Positions 1 to 5,980 of a stretch of DNA of 9,112 nt are shown here, in pieces. Location: NCBI GenBank assembly GCA_026389955.1, contig JAPLGY010000086.1, positions 1 to 9,112 on the forward strand, read 5' to 3'. Numbering within the stretch: position 1 is the stretch's first letter; every line of letters begins with the position of its first letter. Made by a program: the position numbers and the translations under genes. This DNA is from Caldilinea sp. GTDB taxonomy: Bacteria > Chloroflexota > Anaerolineae > Caldilineales > Caldilineaceae. The notes beneath the pieces are model-generated. The model saw only the letters and a program-made list of their open reading frames with translations. It was not told the DNA's origin and ran no database searches.

Positions 1-369
1 CCCAAGAAAATGCACCGCCATGCCTTGCGCAGCGCCCTCTCCGTCAAAGCAGCAGGGGGCAACGTTCTGGTAGTCGACCAGATCGCCGTTGCTGCGCCCA
101 AGACCAAAGTTGCCCTTCAGATGCTCTCTGCGCTGGGAGCCAGCCAACAGAGTGTTCTGTTGGTGACCGCGGAAAAAAACGCTGCCCTTTGGAGCAGCAC
201 CCGCAACCTCCCCCAGGTCAAGACCGTGCAAAGCGGCTATCTGAACATCCGCGACCTGCTGGGCTATGACCTGCTGTTGCTGACACGCGAGGCGGTGGAC
301 TCGATCGAGCTGTGGCTAGGGGTCGACCCGACCTCGCGCCGCGCCACGGGTGAAGAGACGGAGCTCTAA
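1..369 (+). CDS. rplD: 50S ribosomal protein L4, C-terminal part (5' truncated by window edge)
   Basis: Reading frame 1 is open from the first base to a TAA stop and gives the last 122 residues of L4, an early-assembly 23S rRNA-binding protein whose loop lines the peptide exit tunnel. The fragment begins PKKMHRHALRSALSVKA, which matches the conserved segment just after the tunnel loop (family form: P-K/R-K-M-R-x-A-L-R-S-A-L-S). It continues through the Rossmann-like half, including VLLVTAEKN and the C-terminal motif LNIRDLLGYDLLLLTREAV. The real start lies upstream of the window; the ATG at position 10 is internal. The C-terminus has a short polar tail, RRATGEETEL. rplW follows after four bases, so the two are almost certainly co-transcribed. 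In E. coli, L4 is also the autoregulator of the S10 operon, but the leader that would show this is outside the window. Confidence 0.97.
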   Translation, partial: PKKMHRHALRSALSVKAAGGNVLVVDQIAVAAPKTKVALQMLSALGASQQSVLLVTAEKNAALWSSTRNLPQVKTVQSGYLNIRDLLGYDLLLLTREAVDSIELWLGVDPTSRRATGEETEL

Positions 370-373
370 GACC

Positions 374-664
374 ATGCATATCTATGAAATTTTGAAGCGG
401 CCCATCGTGACCGAAAAAACGATGATCGCCACCGACGAGCAGAACAGGGTAACCTTTGAAGTCGATTTGCGTGCCAATAAGCTCCAAGTCAAGGAAGCGG
501 TCGCCACTGCGTTCAAGGTCAATGTGGTCGACGTACACATTCTGATGATGCCAGCCAAAACTGCGCGGCGGGGCAAACAGATTCGTATCCGCCAGACCAA
601 GTGGAAAAAAGCTGTTGTCACACTGGCGCCCGGCAGCAGCATCCAACTGTTTGAAGGCGTCTAA
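374..664 (+). CDS. rplW: 50S ribosomal protein L23
   Basis: This 96-residue protein is L23, which binds 23S rRNA domain III at the exit of the peptide tunnel and is the docking point for trigger factor and SRP. The N-terminal signature [11 protein letters not shown] (residues 7-17) and the middle segment [22 protein letters not shown] are typical. The length is normal for the bacterial family. An upstream in-frame ATG at 350 lies inside rplD, so I chose ATG 374, which gives the family N-terminus M-x-x-Y-E-I-L-K-R-P. It starts four bases after the rplD stop. The purine stretch GAAGAGACGGAG before it is only a weak ribosome-binding site, so translational coupling to rplD is plausible. Confidence 0.97.
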   Translation: MHIYEILKRPIVTEKTMIATDEQNRVTFEVDLRANKLQVKEAVATAFKVNVVDVHILMMPAKTARRGKQIRIRQTKWKKAVVTLAPGSSIQLFEGV

Positions 665-674
665 GGGGAAAACT

Positions 675-1505
675 ATGGCCATCAAAGTGTATCGCCCTAC
701 GTCGCCAGGGCGCCGCAACATGAGCGTCTCGACATTTGAAGAGATCACCCGCAGCAAACCCAATCGCTCGCTGCTGGCACCGCTGCACAAGAGTGCCGGA
801 CGCAACAACCGCGGTGTTGTGACAACACGCCATCGGGGGGGGGGACACAAACGACGCTACCGCATCATCGACTTCCGGCGTGACAAGACAGGGGTTCCAG
901 GCCGGGTCGAATCGATCGAATACGACCCGAACCGCAGCGCGCGCATCGCATTGATTGTTTACAACGACGGCGAACGCCGCTACATCCTGGCCCCACAAGG
1001 GCTCAAAGCCGGCGACAACGTCCTCTCCGGAACCCAAGCCGACATCCGCCCGGGCAACGCCATGCCGATTCGAGCGATTCCGCTGGGCACGCTCGTCCAC
1101 AATATCGAGCTTTATCCTGGGCGCGGCGGCCAACTGGTGCGCAGTGCCGGGCTTGGCGCCCAGTTGCTGGCCAAAGAAGGCGAGCGGGCCCAGCTCCGCC
1201 TGCCCAGCGGGGAAGTCCGCTCCATCGACATCAACTGTCTGGCCACGATCGGGGTTGTCTCCAACGCAGACCATGCCAACCAGAACCTGGGCAAAGCAGG
1301 GCGCAAACGGTGGCTCGGCATCCGCCCAGCGACACGCGGCGTTGCCATGGACCCTGGATCGCACCCGCATGGGGGCGGGGAAGGCCGTTCGCCCATTGGG
1401 ATGAAAGCTCCCAAAACGCCTTGGGGCAAACCGGCTCTGGGCAAGAAGACCCGGCGCAACAAGCGGACAGACAAATTCATCGTGCGCCGCAGCAATAAAG
1501 TCTAA
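675..1505 (+). CDS. rplB: 50S ribosomal protein L2
   Basis: This 276-residue protein is L2, a primary 23S rRNA-binding protein needed for subunit association and near the peptidyl transferase centre. Family blocks appear in order: [13 protein letters not shown] (6-18), [20 protein letters not shown] (42-61), the OB-fold and SH3-like domains, then [13 protein letters not shown] and TPWGKPALG, and the basic tail [12 protein letters not shown]. The histidines of the HPHGGGEG loop are present. The loop is preceded by MDPGS where many bacteria have MNPVD. ATG 675 was chosen because it gives the family N-terminus MAIKVYRP and has AAGGGG (663-668) before it; an in-frame ATG at 615 lies inside rplW. 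Codons 54-57 form a run of ten G (835-844). Length is normal. Confidence 0.98.
   Translation: MAIKVYRPTSPGRRNMSVSTFEEITRSKPNRSLLAPLHKSAGRNNRGVVTTRHRGGGHKRRYRIIDFRRDKTGVPGRVESIEYDPNRSARIALIVYNDGERRYILAPQGLKAGDNVLSGTQADIRPGNAMPIRAIPLGTLVHNIELYPGRGGQLVRSAGLGAQLLAKEGERAQLRLPSGEVRSIDINCLATIGVVSNADHANQNLGKAGRKRWLGIRPATRGVAMDPGSHPHGGGEGRSPIGMKAPKTPWGKPALGKKTRRNKRTDKFIVRRSNKV
835..844 (+). repeat. G10 homopolymer inside rplB
   Basis: Ten consecutive G residues span codons R54-G55-G56-G57 of rplB (cgg ggg ggg gga), in the conserved H-R-G-G-G-H motif. The frame is intact as given, so this is the correct length for a functional L2. Such a tract is prone to slippage in replication, transcription and sequencing. 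Confidence 0.95.
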
Positions 1506-1522
1506 CAAGGAGTGAAAGATAG

Positions 1523-1813
1523 ATGTCACGGTCCCTGAAAAAAGGCCCATTTGTCAGCCCGAAGCTACTCAAACGTGTCGAAGAGATGAACCGCAAAGGC
1601 GAACGCAAAGTCCTCAAAACCTGGTCACGTGCTTCCACGATCTTTCCTCAGTTCGTGGGCCATACTTTGGCGGTCCATGATGGCAAGCGCCACGTTCCAG
1701 TCTACATCTCGGAGAACATGGTTGGCCACAAACTAGGAGAGTTTGCCCCGACGCGCCTCTTCCGCGGCCACGTCAAATCCGAGAAGAGTTCCAAGGCGGT
1801 GGTCCGCCGTTGA
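1523..1813 (+). CDS. rpsS: 30S ribosomal protein S19
   Basis: This 96-residue protein is S19, which sits in the 30S head near the decoding-side tRNAs and contacts S13. The N-terminus [11 protein letters not shown] and the family signature [19 protein letters not shown] (residues 60-78) are diagnostic, and the basic tail is of normal length. The ATG at 1523 is preceded by AAGGAG at 1507-1512. The gene begins 17 bases after the rplB stop and is followed by rplV, as in the standard S10 operon. Nothing in it is unusual. Confidence 0.98.
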   Translation: MSRSLKKGPFVSPKLLKRVEEMNRKGERKVLKTWSRASTIFPQFVGHTLAVHDGKRHVPVYISENMVGHKLGEFAPTRLFRGHVKSEKSSKAVVRR

Positions 1814-1846
1814 GCGGACACCCAGCGCAGAAAGGAAGAAGAGACG

Positions 1847-2185
1847 ATGGAAGTTGTCGCCAAAATGAAATACAGTGGGGTCAGCGCCCAAAAAACGCGC
1901 CTGGTACTCGATGAAATCCGTGGCCGACAGGCCGAGGAAGCACTGGCCTTGCTCGCCTACATGCCCCAGTTGGCTGCGAAGGTCGTCTCAAAAACGGTCA
2001 AAAGTGCCCTGTCCAACGCGACCGAAACCTATGGCTACGATGCGAAAGACATGGTGATCACCAAAATTTATGCCGACGATGCACCGCTCCGGCGCTGGCG
2101 GCGCTTCGGTGCCCGTGGGCGATTCAAACCCTTGCAGCGCCGCTCGTCCCACATCACCGTGGTTCTGGAAGAGCGTGCCGCTTAG
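1847..2185 (+). CDS. rplV: 50S ribosomal protein L22
   Basis: This 112-residue protein is L22, which binds all 23S rRNA domains and extends a beta-hairpin into the peptide exit tunnel. The fold order is clear: KMKYSGVSAQKTRLVLDEIRG (residues 6-26), the helix with KVVSKTVKSALSNA (45-58), the basic tunnel hairpin around RRWRRFGARGRF (82-93), and the closing strand SSHITVVLEE (100-109). Length and ends are ordinary. A purine-rich site, AAGGAAG at 1832-1838, precedes the ATG. The start gives two extra residues relative to the shortest family members and is the only good choice. The hairpin tip is where macrolide-resistance changes arise in other bacteria; I see nothing to indicate such a change here. 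Confidence 0.97.
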   Translation: MEVVAKMKYSGVSAQKTRLVLDEIRGRQAEEALALLAYMPQLAAKVVSKTVKSALSNATETYGYDAKDMVITKIYADDAPLRRWRRFGARGRFKPLQRRSSHITVVLEERAA

Positions 2186-2223
2186 ATGGGCGCCAACCGG
2201 CAGTACGGCAAATAGTCAGGAAC

Positions 2224-2230
2224 AAGGAGA
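2224..2230 (+). promoter_or_regulatory. Ribosome-binding site that fixes the TTG start of rpsC
   Basis: AAGGAGA lies seven bases before the TTG at 2238-2240. There is no in-frame ATG between the rplV stop and this point, and translation from the TTG gives the family N-terminus MGRKVHPIGFRLG. This supports a TTG start for rpsC, the only TTG start in the window. Confidence 0.85.
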
Positions 2231-2237
2231 AGATCAC

Positions 2238-2736
2238 TTGGGTCGCAAAGTTCATCCCATTGGGTTTCGTCTGGGAATTATCAAGGAACACAAGAGTCGC
2301 TGGTTTGCCAGCGGACGGCAGTACACGGAGCAGCTCGGCGAAGACCGGCAAATCCGCACACTGGTCTTCGAATCTTTGAACAAAGAAGAGAAGGGCAACA
2401 CGCGCGAAAGCCGCCAGAACAGCAAAAACAAAGCCGGAATCAGCAACATCGACATTGAACGCCAGCCGAACCAGGTCCATATTATTATTGACACAGCCCG
2501 GCCAGGGGTGATCATTGGACGCAAAGGGGCCAGCGTCAACCAGCTGCGCCAGCAACTTCAGGATCTGACCCAGAAAAAGGTCAAGATCGATGTGCGCGAA
2601 ATCACCAAACCGGAACTCAACGCTCGCCTGGTCGCAGAAAGCATTGCAGAACATCGGCATCAAGGTCTGGGTCTATCTCGGTGAAGTGCTTCCGGGCGAA
2701 GAATACCACGCCAAGTATATCGTGGAAGAAAAGTAA
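2238..2736 (+). pseudogene. rpsC: 30S ribosomal protein S3, broken by an internal out-of-frame deletion
   Basis: S3 is a 30S head protein at the mRNA entry channel. The first 138 codons (to 2651) read as a normal S3 N-terminal half: MGRKVHPIGFRLG, then the KH domain with its G-x-x-G loop (GRKG, residues 94-97), then REITKPELNARLVAESIAE. In intact S3 this continues with the C-terminal domain (family pattern Q-L-E-R-R-x-x-F-R-R-A-M-K and V-P-L-H-T-L-R-A-D-I-D-Y-G). Here the frame instead reads ten unrelated residues to TGA 2682-2684. In the +1 frame from 2653 the true S3 end appears, IGIKVWVYLGEVLPGEEYHAKYIVEEK, stopping at TAA 2734-2736. About 73 codons are missing by comparison with the family (my estimate). 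The lost part holds the basic residues tied to S3 mRNA helicase activity in E. coli. As written, only a 148-residue truncated product would be made. The neighbours are intact, so a sequence or assembly error is a strong possibility. There is also a charged insertion in the KH domain around residues 46-63. Confidence 0.9.
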
Positions 2737-2924
2737 CAGAAGAGAAGTCGCAAAAAGTCGCAGAAAAGTCGATCGTCTGGGCTGGACTCGTCAAAAAATA
2801 CCTGCACAGCAGGCACCCGCAAGCGCGTGTGAAGTCGGTATAGTTCCTGCCAAGGTGGCGCAAGCCAGATCCATTGAAGCACTTGTAGGAAAACGTATCG
2901 AAGAGTATAGATGGAGAAGCAACG
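2737..2924 (+). other. Long unexplained gap between rpsC and rplP
   Basis: These 188 bases separate the S3 terminal stop from rplP, in an operon where most gaps are under 50 bases. The first part is A-rich and contains AAGTCG three times at near 10-base spacing (2745, 2755, 2766). No frame encodes anything I recognise. One frame overlapping the S3 end (2681-2956) is open for 91 codons, but it runs out of register into rplP and resembles no ribosomal protein. A frame that would need a one-base shift near the S3 stop reads a short lysine/glutamate-rich stretch, VTEEKSQKVAEKS. It could be a leftover C-terminal tail of S3, but this is speculative. The rplP ribosome-binding site is at its 3' end. 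Confidence 0.6.
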
Positions 2925-3344
2925 ATGTTGATGCCAAAACGAGTGAAGTATCGTAAATTGCAGCGTGGCCGATTGAAGGGCAAGGCCTACCGCGGCAGCA
3001 TGGTGGCGTTCGGCACCTACGGGCTCCAATCCGTAGAAGGCTATTATGTGACCAGCCGCCAGATCGAAGCGGCCCGCCGTGCCGTTGTCCGCTATGTGCG
3101 CCGCGGCGGAAAAATCTGGATTCGCATCTTTCCAGATCGCCCGGTCACCAAACGTGCCGCCGAGACACGCATGGGTTCGGGAAAAGGCAGTGTGGACCAC
3201 TGGGTTGCCCCTGTGCGTCCAGGAAGGGTCATTTTGGAGATTGCCGGTGTGCAAGAAGATCAGGCACGCGAAGCGTTCCGCCTGGCCGCCTCCAAACTGC
3301 CGATGAAGACCCAGTTTATTGCACGCGAAGAGCAGGGGGCCTAA
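2925..3344 (+). CDS. rplP: 50S ribosomal protein L16
   Basis: This 139-residue protein is L16, a 50S protein beside the A-site tRNA elbow. The N-terminus [19 protein letters not shown] (1-19) and the central motifs [28 protein letters not shown] (61-88, quoted here only to mark the block) are diagnostic. These are followed by [20 protein letters not shown] and a C-terminal helix with [13 protein letters not shown]. Length is normal. ATG 2925 fits the family start M-L-M/x-P-K-R-x-K and is preceded by GGAG at 2913-2916, eight bases away. The arginine in the TRMGSGKG loop (R82) corresponds to the position hydroxylated in E. coli. The gene is intact, although the gene before it is broken. Confidence 0.98.
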   Translation: MLMPKRVKYRKLQRGRLKGKAYRGSMVAFGTYGLQSVEGYYVTSRQIEAARRAVVRYVRRGGKIWIRIFPDRPVTKRAAETRMGSGKGSVDHWVAPVRPGRVILEIAGVQEDQAREAFRLAASKLPMKTQFIAREEQGA

Positions 3345-3356
3345 GGAGAAGACCGC

Positions 3357-3554
3357 ATGAAAGCAGAAGAAGTGCGCGGACAAAACAATGCCGAACTGGC
3401 CCGCAAACTGGACGACGCCTATCAGGAGCTCTTCAATCTACGTTTTCAGCGTGCGACAGGCAAGCTGTCCAACAGCGCCCGCTTTGCAGAGGTCAAGCGG
3501 GACATCGCCCGGATCAAGACCATCCTGCGCGAGCGTGAGCTGCGGGCCCAATAA
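3357..3554 (+). CDS. rpmC: 50S ribosomal protein L29
   Basis: This 65-residue two-helix protein is L29, which lies next to L23 at the tunnel exit. It carries the signature ELFNLRFQRATGKLSNSAR (residues 24-42), followed by a basic helix ending in the typical R-E-R-E-L pattern. The start is set by AAGGAG at 3343-3348, which overlaps the rplP stop. The next gene, rpsQ, starts 14 bases after its stop. The length is standard and nothing is unusual. Confidence 0.97.
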   Translation: MKAEEVRGQNNAELARKLDDAYQELFNLRFQRATGKLSNSARFAEVKRDIARIKTILRERELRAQ

Positions 3555-3568
3555 GGAGCAGAAAAACG

Positions 3569-3841
3569 ATGCGTGAACAACGCCGGGCGCTGGTAGGAAC
3601 GGTCACCAGCGACAAAATGGACAAGACCGTTGTGGTAACGATCGAGCGGGTCACCCGCCACCCGCTCTACGGCAAAGTCCTTCGCCGCAACAAGAAGTAC
3701 AAGGCGCACGATGCCGAGAACCACTGTCAGGTAGGCGATGTGGTGCGCATCCGCGAATGCCGTCCGATCAGCAAGGACAAAAAATTCTTCGTCGAGGAAA
3801 TCTTGCAGCGGGCGGTTCTCGTTGACGAAGCCAACGTCTAG
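3569..3841 (+). CDS. rpsQ: 30S ribosomal protein S17
   Basis: This 90-residue protein is S17, an OB-fold primary binder of the 16S rRNA 5' domain. Motifs in order are GTVTSDKMDKTVVV (10-23), HPLYGK (31-36), KYKAHD (43-48), and ECRPISKDKKF (63-73) in place of the family E-x-R-P-L/I-S-K-x-K-x-W/F. Length is normal. AAGGAG at 3553-3558 overlaps the rpmC stop and lies ten bases before the ATG. The C-terminal extension, about ten residues after the last strand, is within the usual range. Confidence 0.97.
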   Translation: MREQRRALVGTVTSDKMDKTVVVTIERVTRHPLYGKVLRRNKKYKAHDAENHCQVGDVVRIRECRPISKDKKFFVEEILQRAVLVDEANV

Positions 3842-3859
3842 CCATCGAGGAGATGCACC

Positions 3860-4228
3860 ATGATTCAACAGGAAAGCCGGCTCAAGGTAGCCGACAACAC
3901 CGGTGCCAAAGAGCTGTTGACCATCCGGGTCAAAGGCGGCAGCACACGCCACTATGGGGCTATCGGCGACGTGATCGTTGCCACGGTCAAAACTGCCAGC
4001 CCGACCGGCAGTGTCAAAAAAGGAGATGTGGTGCGCGCCGTGATCGTGCGCACGACCCGCGCGCTGCGGCGTGCCGATGGCAGCTACATCCGCTTCGACG
4101 AGAATGCTGCAGTGCTCATCGACGACAACAAAAACCCGCGCGGCACACGCATCTTTGGGCCCGTGGCGCGCGAGCTGCGCGAGAGCGGTTACATGAAAAT
4201 TGTCTCGCTGGCACCGGAAGTGCTGTAA
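3860..4228 (+). CDS. rplN: 50S ribosomal protein L14
   Basis: This 122-residue protein, exactly the usual family length, is L14, which forms intersubunit bridges with 16S rRNA and is the binding site of the silencing factor RsfS. Motifs are [17 protein letters not shown] (1-17), the central strand with [13 protein letters not shown], and the C-terminal signature [16 protein letters not shown] (92-107). GAGGAG at 3847-3852 lies seven bases before the ATG. An overlapping ATG at 3853 is in another frame and gives no recognisable protein. The gap to rpsQ is 18 bases. Confidence 0.98.
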   Translation: MIQQESRLKVADNTGAKELLTIRVKGGSTRHYGAIGDVIVATVKTASPTGSVKKGDVVRAVIVRTTRALRRADGSYIRFDENAAVLIDDNKNPRGTRIFGPVARELRESGYMKIVSLAPEVL

Positions 4229-4241
4229 GGGAGGCCGGAGC

Positions 4242-4598
4242 ATGAAAGTCAAGATCAGCAAGGGCGATACCGTCGAAGTCATCTCTGGGGACAGCAAGGG
4301 GCTGCGCGGAGAAGTACAGCGGGTCGTCCGCACAAAGAACAAAGATGGCAGCTATGACCCCAACCGCGTCTACGTGCTTGTCACCGGCGTCAACATGGTC
4401 ATCCGCCACCAGCGCCCGACCGGACGTGTGCGCACACAGACCGGGCGCATCGAACGCGAGGCCCCCATCCATATCAGCAATGTCATGTTGATAGGCTCGG
4501 AGGGCAAACCCACGCGTGTCTCTATCGAAGTCGCGGACAACGGCAGCAAAGAACGGGTCGACCGCAAAAGCGGTGCCCCGCTGCCCAAACCTAAATAA
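4242..4598 (+). CDS. rplX: 50S ribosomal protein L24, cysteine-less form
   Basis: This 118-residue protein is L24, an assembly initiator of the 50S subunit near the tunnel exit. The KOW motif occupies the N-terminus (KGDTVEVISGDSKGLRGEV, 7-25). The block VTGVNMVIRHQRPT and the signature EREAPIHISNVML (71-83) follow. Many bacterial L24 proteins carry two CxxC-type pairs after this point; here the equivalent places read IGSEGKPTRV and DRKSG, so no zinc site remains. A short insertion, TKNKDGSYDP (31-40), follows the KOW motif. An in-frame ATG at 4200 is inside rplN; ATG 4242 has AGGGAGG just after the rplN stop and gives the family N-terminus. The next gene starts 82 bases later. Confidence 0.95.
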   Translation: MKVKISKGDTVEVISGDSKGLRGEVQRVVRTKNKDGSYDPNRVYVLVTGVNMVIRHQRPTGRVRTQTGRIEREAPIHISNVMLIGSEGKPTRVSIEVADNGSKERVDRKSGAPLPKPK

Positions 4599-4680
4599 CC
4601 ATCACTTGTCTGCCTGATCTTTCGCCAGGCCGTATGCAAGGCAGTACGGGCGGCGTCTGCGGGCGAGGAGCCTTATCTTT
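4599..4680 (+). promoter_or_regulatory. Structured gap between rplX and rplE (candidate regulatory leader of rplE)
   Basis: This 82-base gap is GC-rich in the middle and contains short stems: GCCTG 4612-4616 with CAGGC 4626-4630, and CGTA 4631-4634 with TACG 4645-4648. An alternative pairing, CTGCCT 4610-4615 with AGGCAG 4639-4644, excludes both. The ribosome-binding site GAGGAG (4665-4670) follows. In E. coli the S8 translational operator of the spc operon lies at this junction. Whether this sequence has that role is inference; I could not match it to the S8-binding consensus. Confidence 0.35.
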
Positions 4681-5247
4681 ATGAGCGAGCAAACGACAAA
4701 ACGGCCGGGGCCCCGGCTGAAAGCCCGGTACAAAGAAGAAATTGTGCCGGCACTGGTCAAAGAATTCAATTACCGCAGTGTCATGCAGGTGCCACGCATC
4801 ACCAAAATTGCGGTGAACATCGGGATGGGCGAGGCCCTGCAAAACAGCAAGGCGATCGAGGCGGCCGCCGGCGATCTGGCCATTATCACAGGACAGAAAC
4901 CCGTCGTCACCAAGGCGCGCAATTCGATCGCAGCCTTCAAACTGCGCGAAGGCATGCCTGTCGGTGTCAAGGTCACGCTGCGCGGGGATCGCATGTGGGA
5001 TTTCCTGGACCGTCTGATCAGCGTGGTGCTGCCCCGCCAGCGTGACTTCCAAGGGGTTCCGTCCGACGCCTTCGACGGCCGCGGCAACTACAGCCTGGGG
5101 CTGCGCGAACAGCTGGTCTTCCCCGAAATCAACTACGACAAAATCGACAAGATTCGAGGAATGGAGATCACGATCGTCACGACCGCTGGGGGCGACGAAG
5201 AGGCGCGCCGTCTGTTGGCGCTGATGAATATGCCGTTCAAGCGATAA
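4681..5247 (+). CDS. rplE: 50S ribosomal protein L5
   Basis: This 188-residue protein is L5, which binds 5S rRNA, anchors the central protuberance and contacts P-site tRNA. Diagnostic blocks are [15 protein letters not shown] (38-52), the signature [20 protein letters not shown] (71-90), [15 protein letters not shown] (98-112), [20 protein letters not shown] (131-150) and MEITIVTTA (161-169). The N-terminus carries about ten extra residues ([10 protein letters not shown]) before the usual L-K-x-x-Y-K-x-E-I. ATG 4681 has GAGGAG ten bases upstream, which supports the longer start. Otherwise the length and sequence are ordinary. Confidence 0.97.
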   Translation: MSEQTTKRPGPRLKARYKEEIVPALVKEFNYRSVMQVPRITKIAVNIGMGEALQNSKAIEAAAGDLAIITGQKPVVTKARNSIAAFKLREGMPVGVKVTLRGDRMWDFLDRLISVVLPRQRDFQGVPSDAFDGRGNYSLGLREQLVFPEINYDKIDKIRGMEITIVTTAGGDEEARRLLALMNMPFKR

Positions 5248-5271
5248 AGGCAAGCAATAAAGGGGAGTGCT

Positions 5272-5454
5272 GTGGCCAAAAAATCGATGGTTATCAAAGA
5301 AGGTCGGCGCAAATTCGAGGTGCGTGTCCGCAACCGCTGCAAACTTTGCGGCCGCTCGCGCGGCTATATGCGCCGTTTTGGTCTGTGCCGAATCTGCTTC
5401 CGCCAGGAAGCGCTGCAGGGCAAATTGCCCGGCGTCGTCAAATCGAGCTGGTGA
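5272..5454 (+). CDS. rpsN: 30S ribosomal protein S14, zinc-binding type (type Z)
   Basis: This 60-residue protein is the short, zinc-binding form of S14, located in the 30S head beside S3 and S10. It has a complete zinc knuckle, C23-x-x-C26 and C39-x-x-C42, within the family pattern [13 protein letters not shown] and F-G-L-C-R-I-C-F-R, and the conserved end PGVVKSSW. It starts with GTG at 5272; GGGGAG at 5262-5267 lies just before it, and no ATG fits. The type Z form is typical of Gram-positives, Chloroflexota, Thermus and other lineages, whereas proteobacterial S14 is about 100 residues without zinc. A 122-base gap follows before rpsH. Confidence 0.97.
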   Translation: MAKKSMVIKEGRRKFEVRVRNRCKLCGRSRGYMRRFGLCRICFRQEALQGKLPGVVKSSW

Positions 5455-5576
5455 AGTAGAGCACATCTGCCGGCTGCAGACAACTCATTCTGCAGCCTCC
5501 ATATTGCTCGGTTGCTGACTACAACTTCGTCTGCATTCTTTGAGGTTGCAAGAGTAGCTGGAGGAGAAAAATTTCA
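5455..5576 (+). promoter_or_regulatory. Gap between rpsN and rpsH with a perfect hairpin
   Basis: This 122-base gap is unusual in an otherwise tight operon. GGCTGCAGA (5472-5480) pairs perfectly with TCTGCAGCC (5489-5497) across an eight-base loop. No T-run follows, so it is not a standard intrinsic terminator. The sequence downstream is less GC-rich than the genes, and I found no convincing -35/-10 pair. The strong ribosome-binding site GGAGGAG (5560-5566) lies ten bases before the rpsH ATG. The hairpin could be an RNA processing or stability element or a regulatory site; the function is unknown. Confidence 0.55.
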
Positions 5577-5972
5577 ATGGTCAATGATCCGATTGCTGAT
5601 ATGCTGACTCGAATTCGCAATGCCAACCTTGTCAAACAGAAACAGGTTGTGATGCCGAGTTCCAAGATCAAAACAAGTATTGCCGCTATTCTGGCTGAAG
5701 AAGGGTTTATCGACGGCTATGCCGTGACCGAAGAAACCCCACAGCCGCGCCTGATCGTACGGCTCAAATATACCGCTCAGGGCAGGCCTGTCATCTCCGG
5801 ACTGGACCGGGTAAGCCGGCCAGGACGCCGCTTTTACAGCGGTTCCAAAGACATTCCTTGGGTGCGCAGCGGACTGGGGATCAACATCGTGTCGACGCCA
5901 AAAGGGCTGATGACGGGGCGCAAAGCGCGCCGCGAACGGCTCGGCGGCGAGATCCTCTGCAATATCTGGTAG
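5577..5972 (+). CDS. rpsH: 30S ribosomal protein S8
   Basis: This 131-residue protein is S8, a primary binder of 16S rRNA helix 21 and, in E. coli, the translational repressor of the spc operon. The N-terminal domain has NDPIADMLTRIRNAN (3-17), and the C-terminal domain carries the signature SGLGINIVSTPKGLMTGRKA (98-117) and the end GGEILCNIW (123-131). The length is normal. ATG 5577 is preceded by GGAGGAG. The TAG stop lies eight bases before the rplF start. The long structured gap ahead of this gene makes S8 the most obvious candidate for specific control in this part of the operon. Confidence 0.98.
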   Translation: MVNDPIADMLTRIRNANLVKQKQVVMPSSKIKTSIAAILAEEGFIDGYAVTEETPQPRLIVRLKYTAQGRPVISGLDRVSRPGRRFYSGSKDIPWVRSGLGINIVSTPKGLMTGRKARRERLGGEILCNIW

Positions 5973-5980
5973 GGGGAGCT

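Noticed and set aside
618..1550. Long antisense open frame (310 codons) over rplB
   Set aside because: It mirrors the codon bias of a GC-rich gene on the other strand, matches no family I know, and rplB is unequivocal here. The same holds for the antisense frames at 3446-4342, 4591-5466, 5834-6667 and 6873-7955.
2640..2690. Programmed ribosomal frameshift to rescue rpsC
   Set aside because: A frameshift could restore the terminal 27 residues but not the ~70 missing codons, and no slippery heptamer with a downstream structure is visible at the junction.
2801..2813. Small hairpin CCTGC-ACA-GCAGG in the rpsC-rplP gap
   Set aside because: A five-base stem is expected by chance in a gap of this length, and no T-run or other context supports a function.
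2681..2956. 91-codon + strand frame between rpsC and rplP
   Set aside because: It begins inside the S3 terminal segment in another frame, ends inside rplP out of register, has no clear ribosome-binding site and resembles no ribosomal or other protein I recognise.
5497..5545. Internal promoter upstream of rpsH
   Set aside because: TTGCTC and TTGCTG boxes exist, but no -10 box with more than two or three matches lies at proper spacing; TACAAC at 5520-5525 has no -35 partner.
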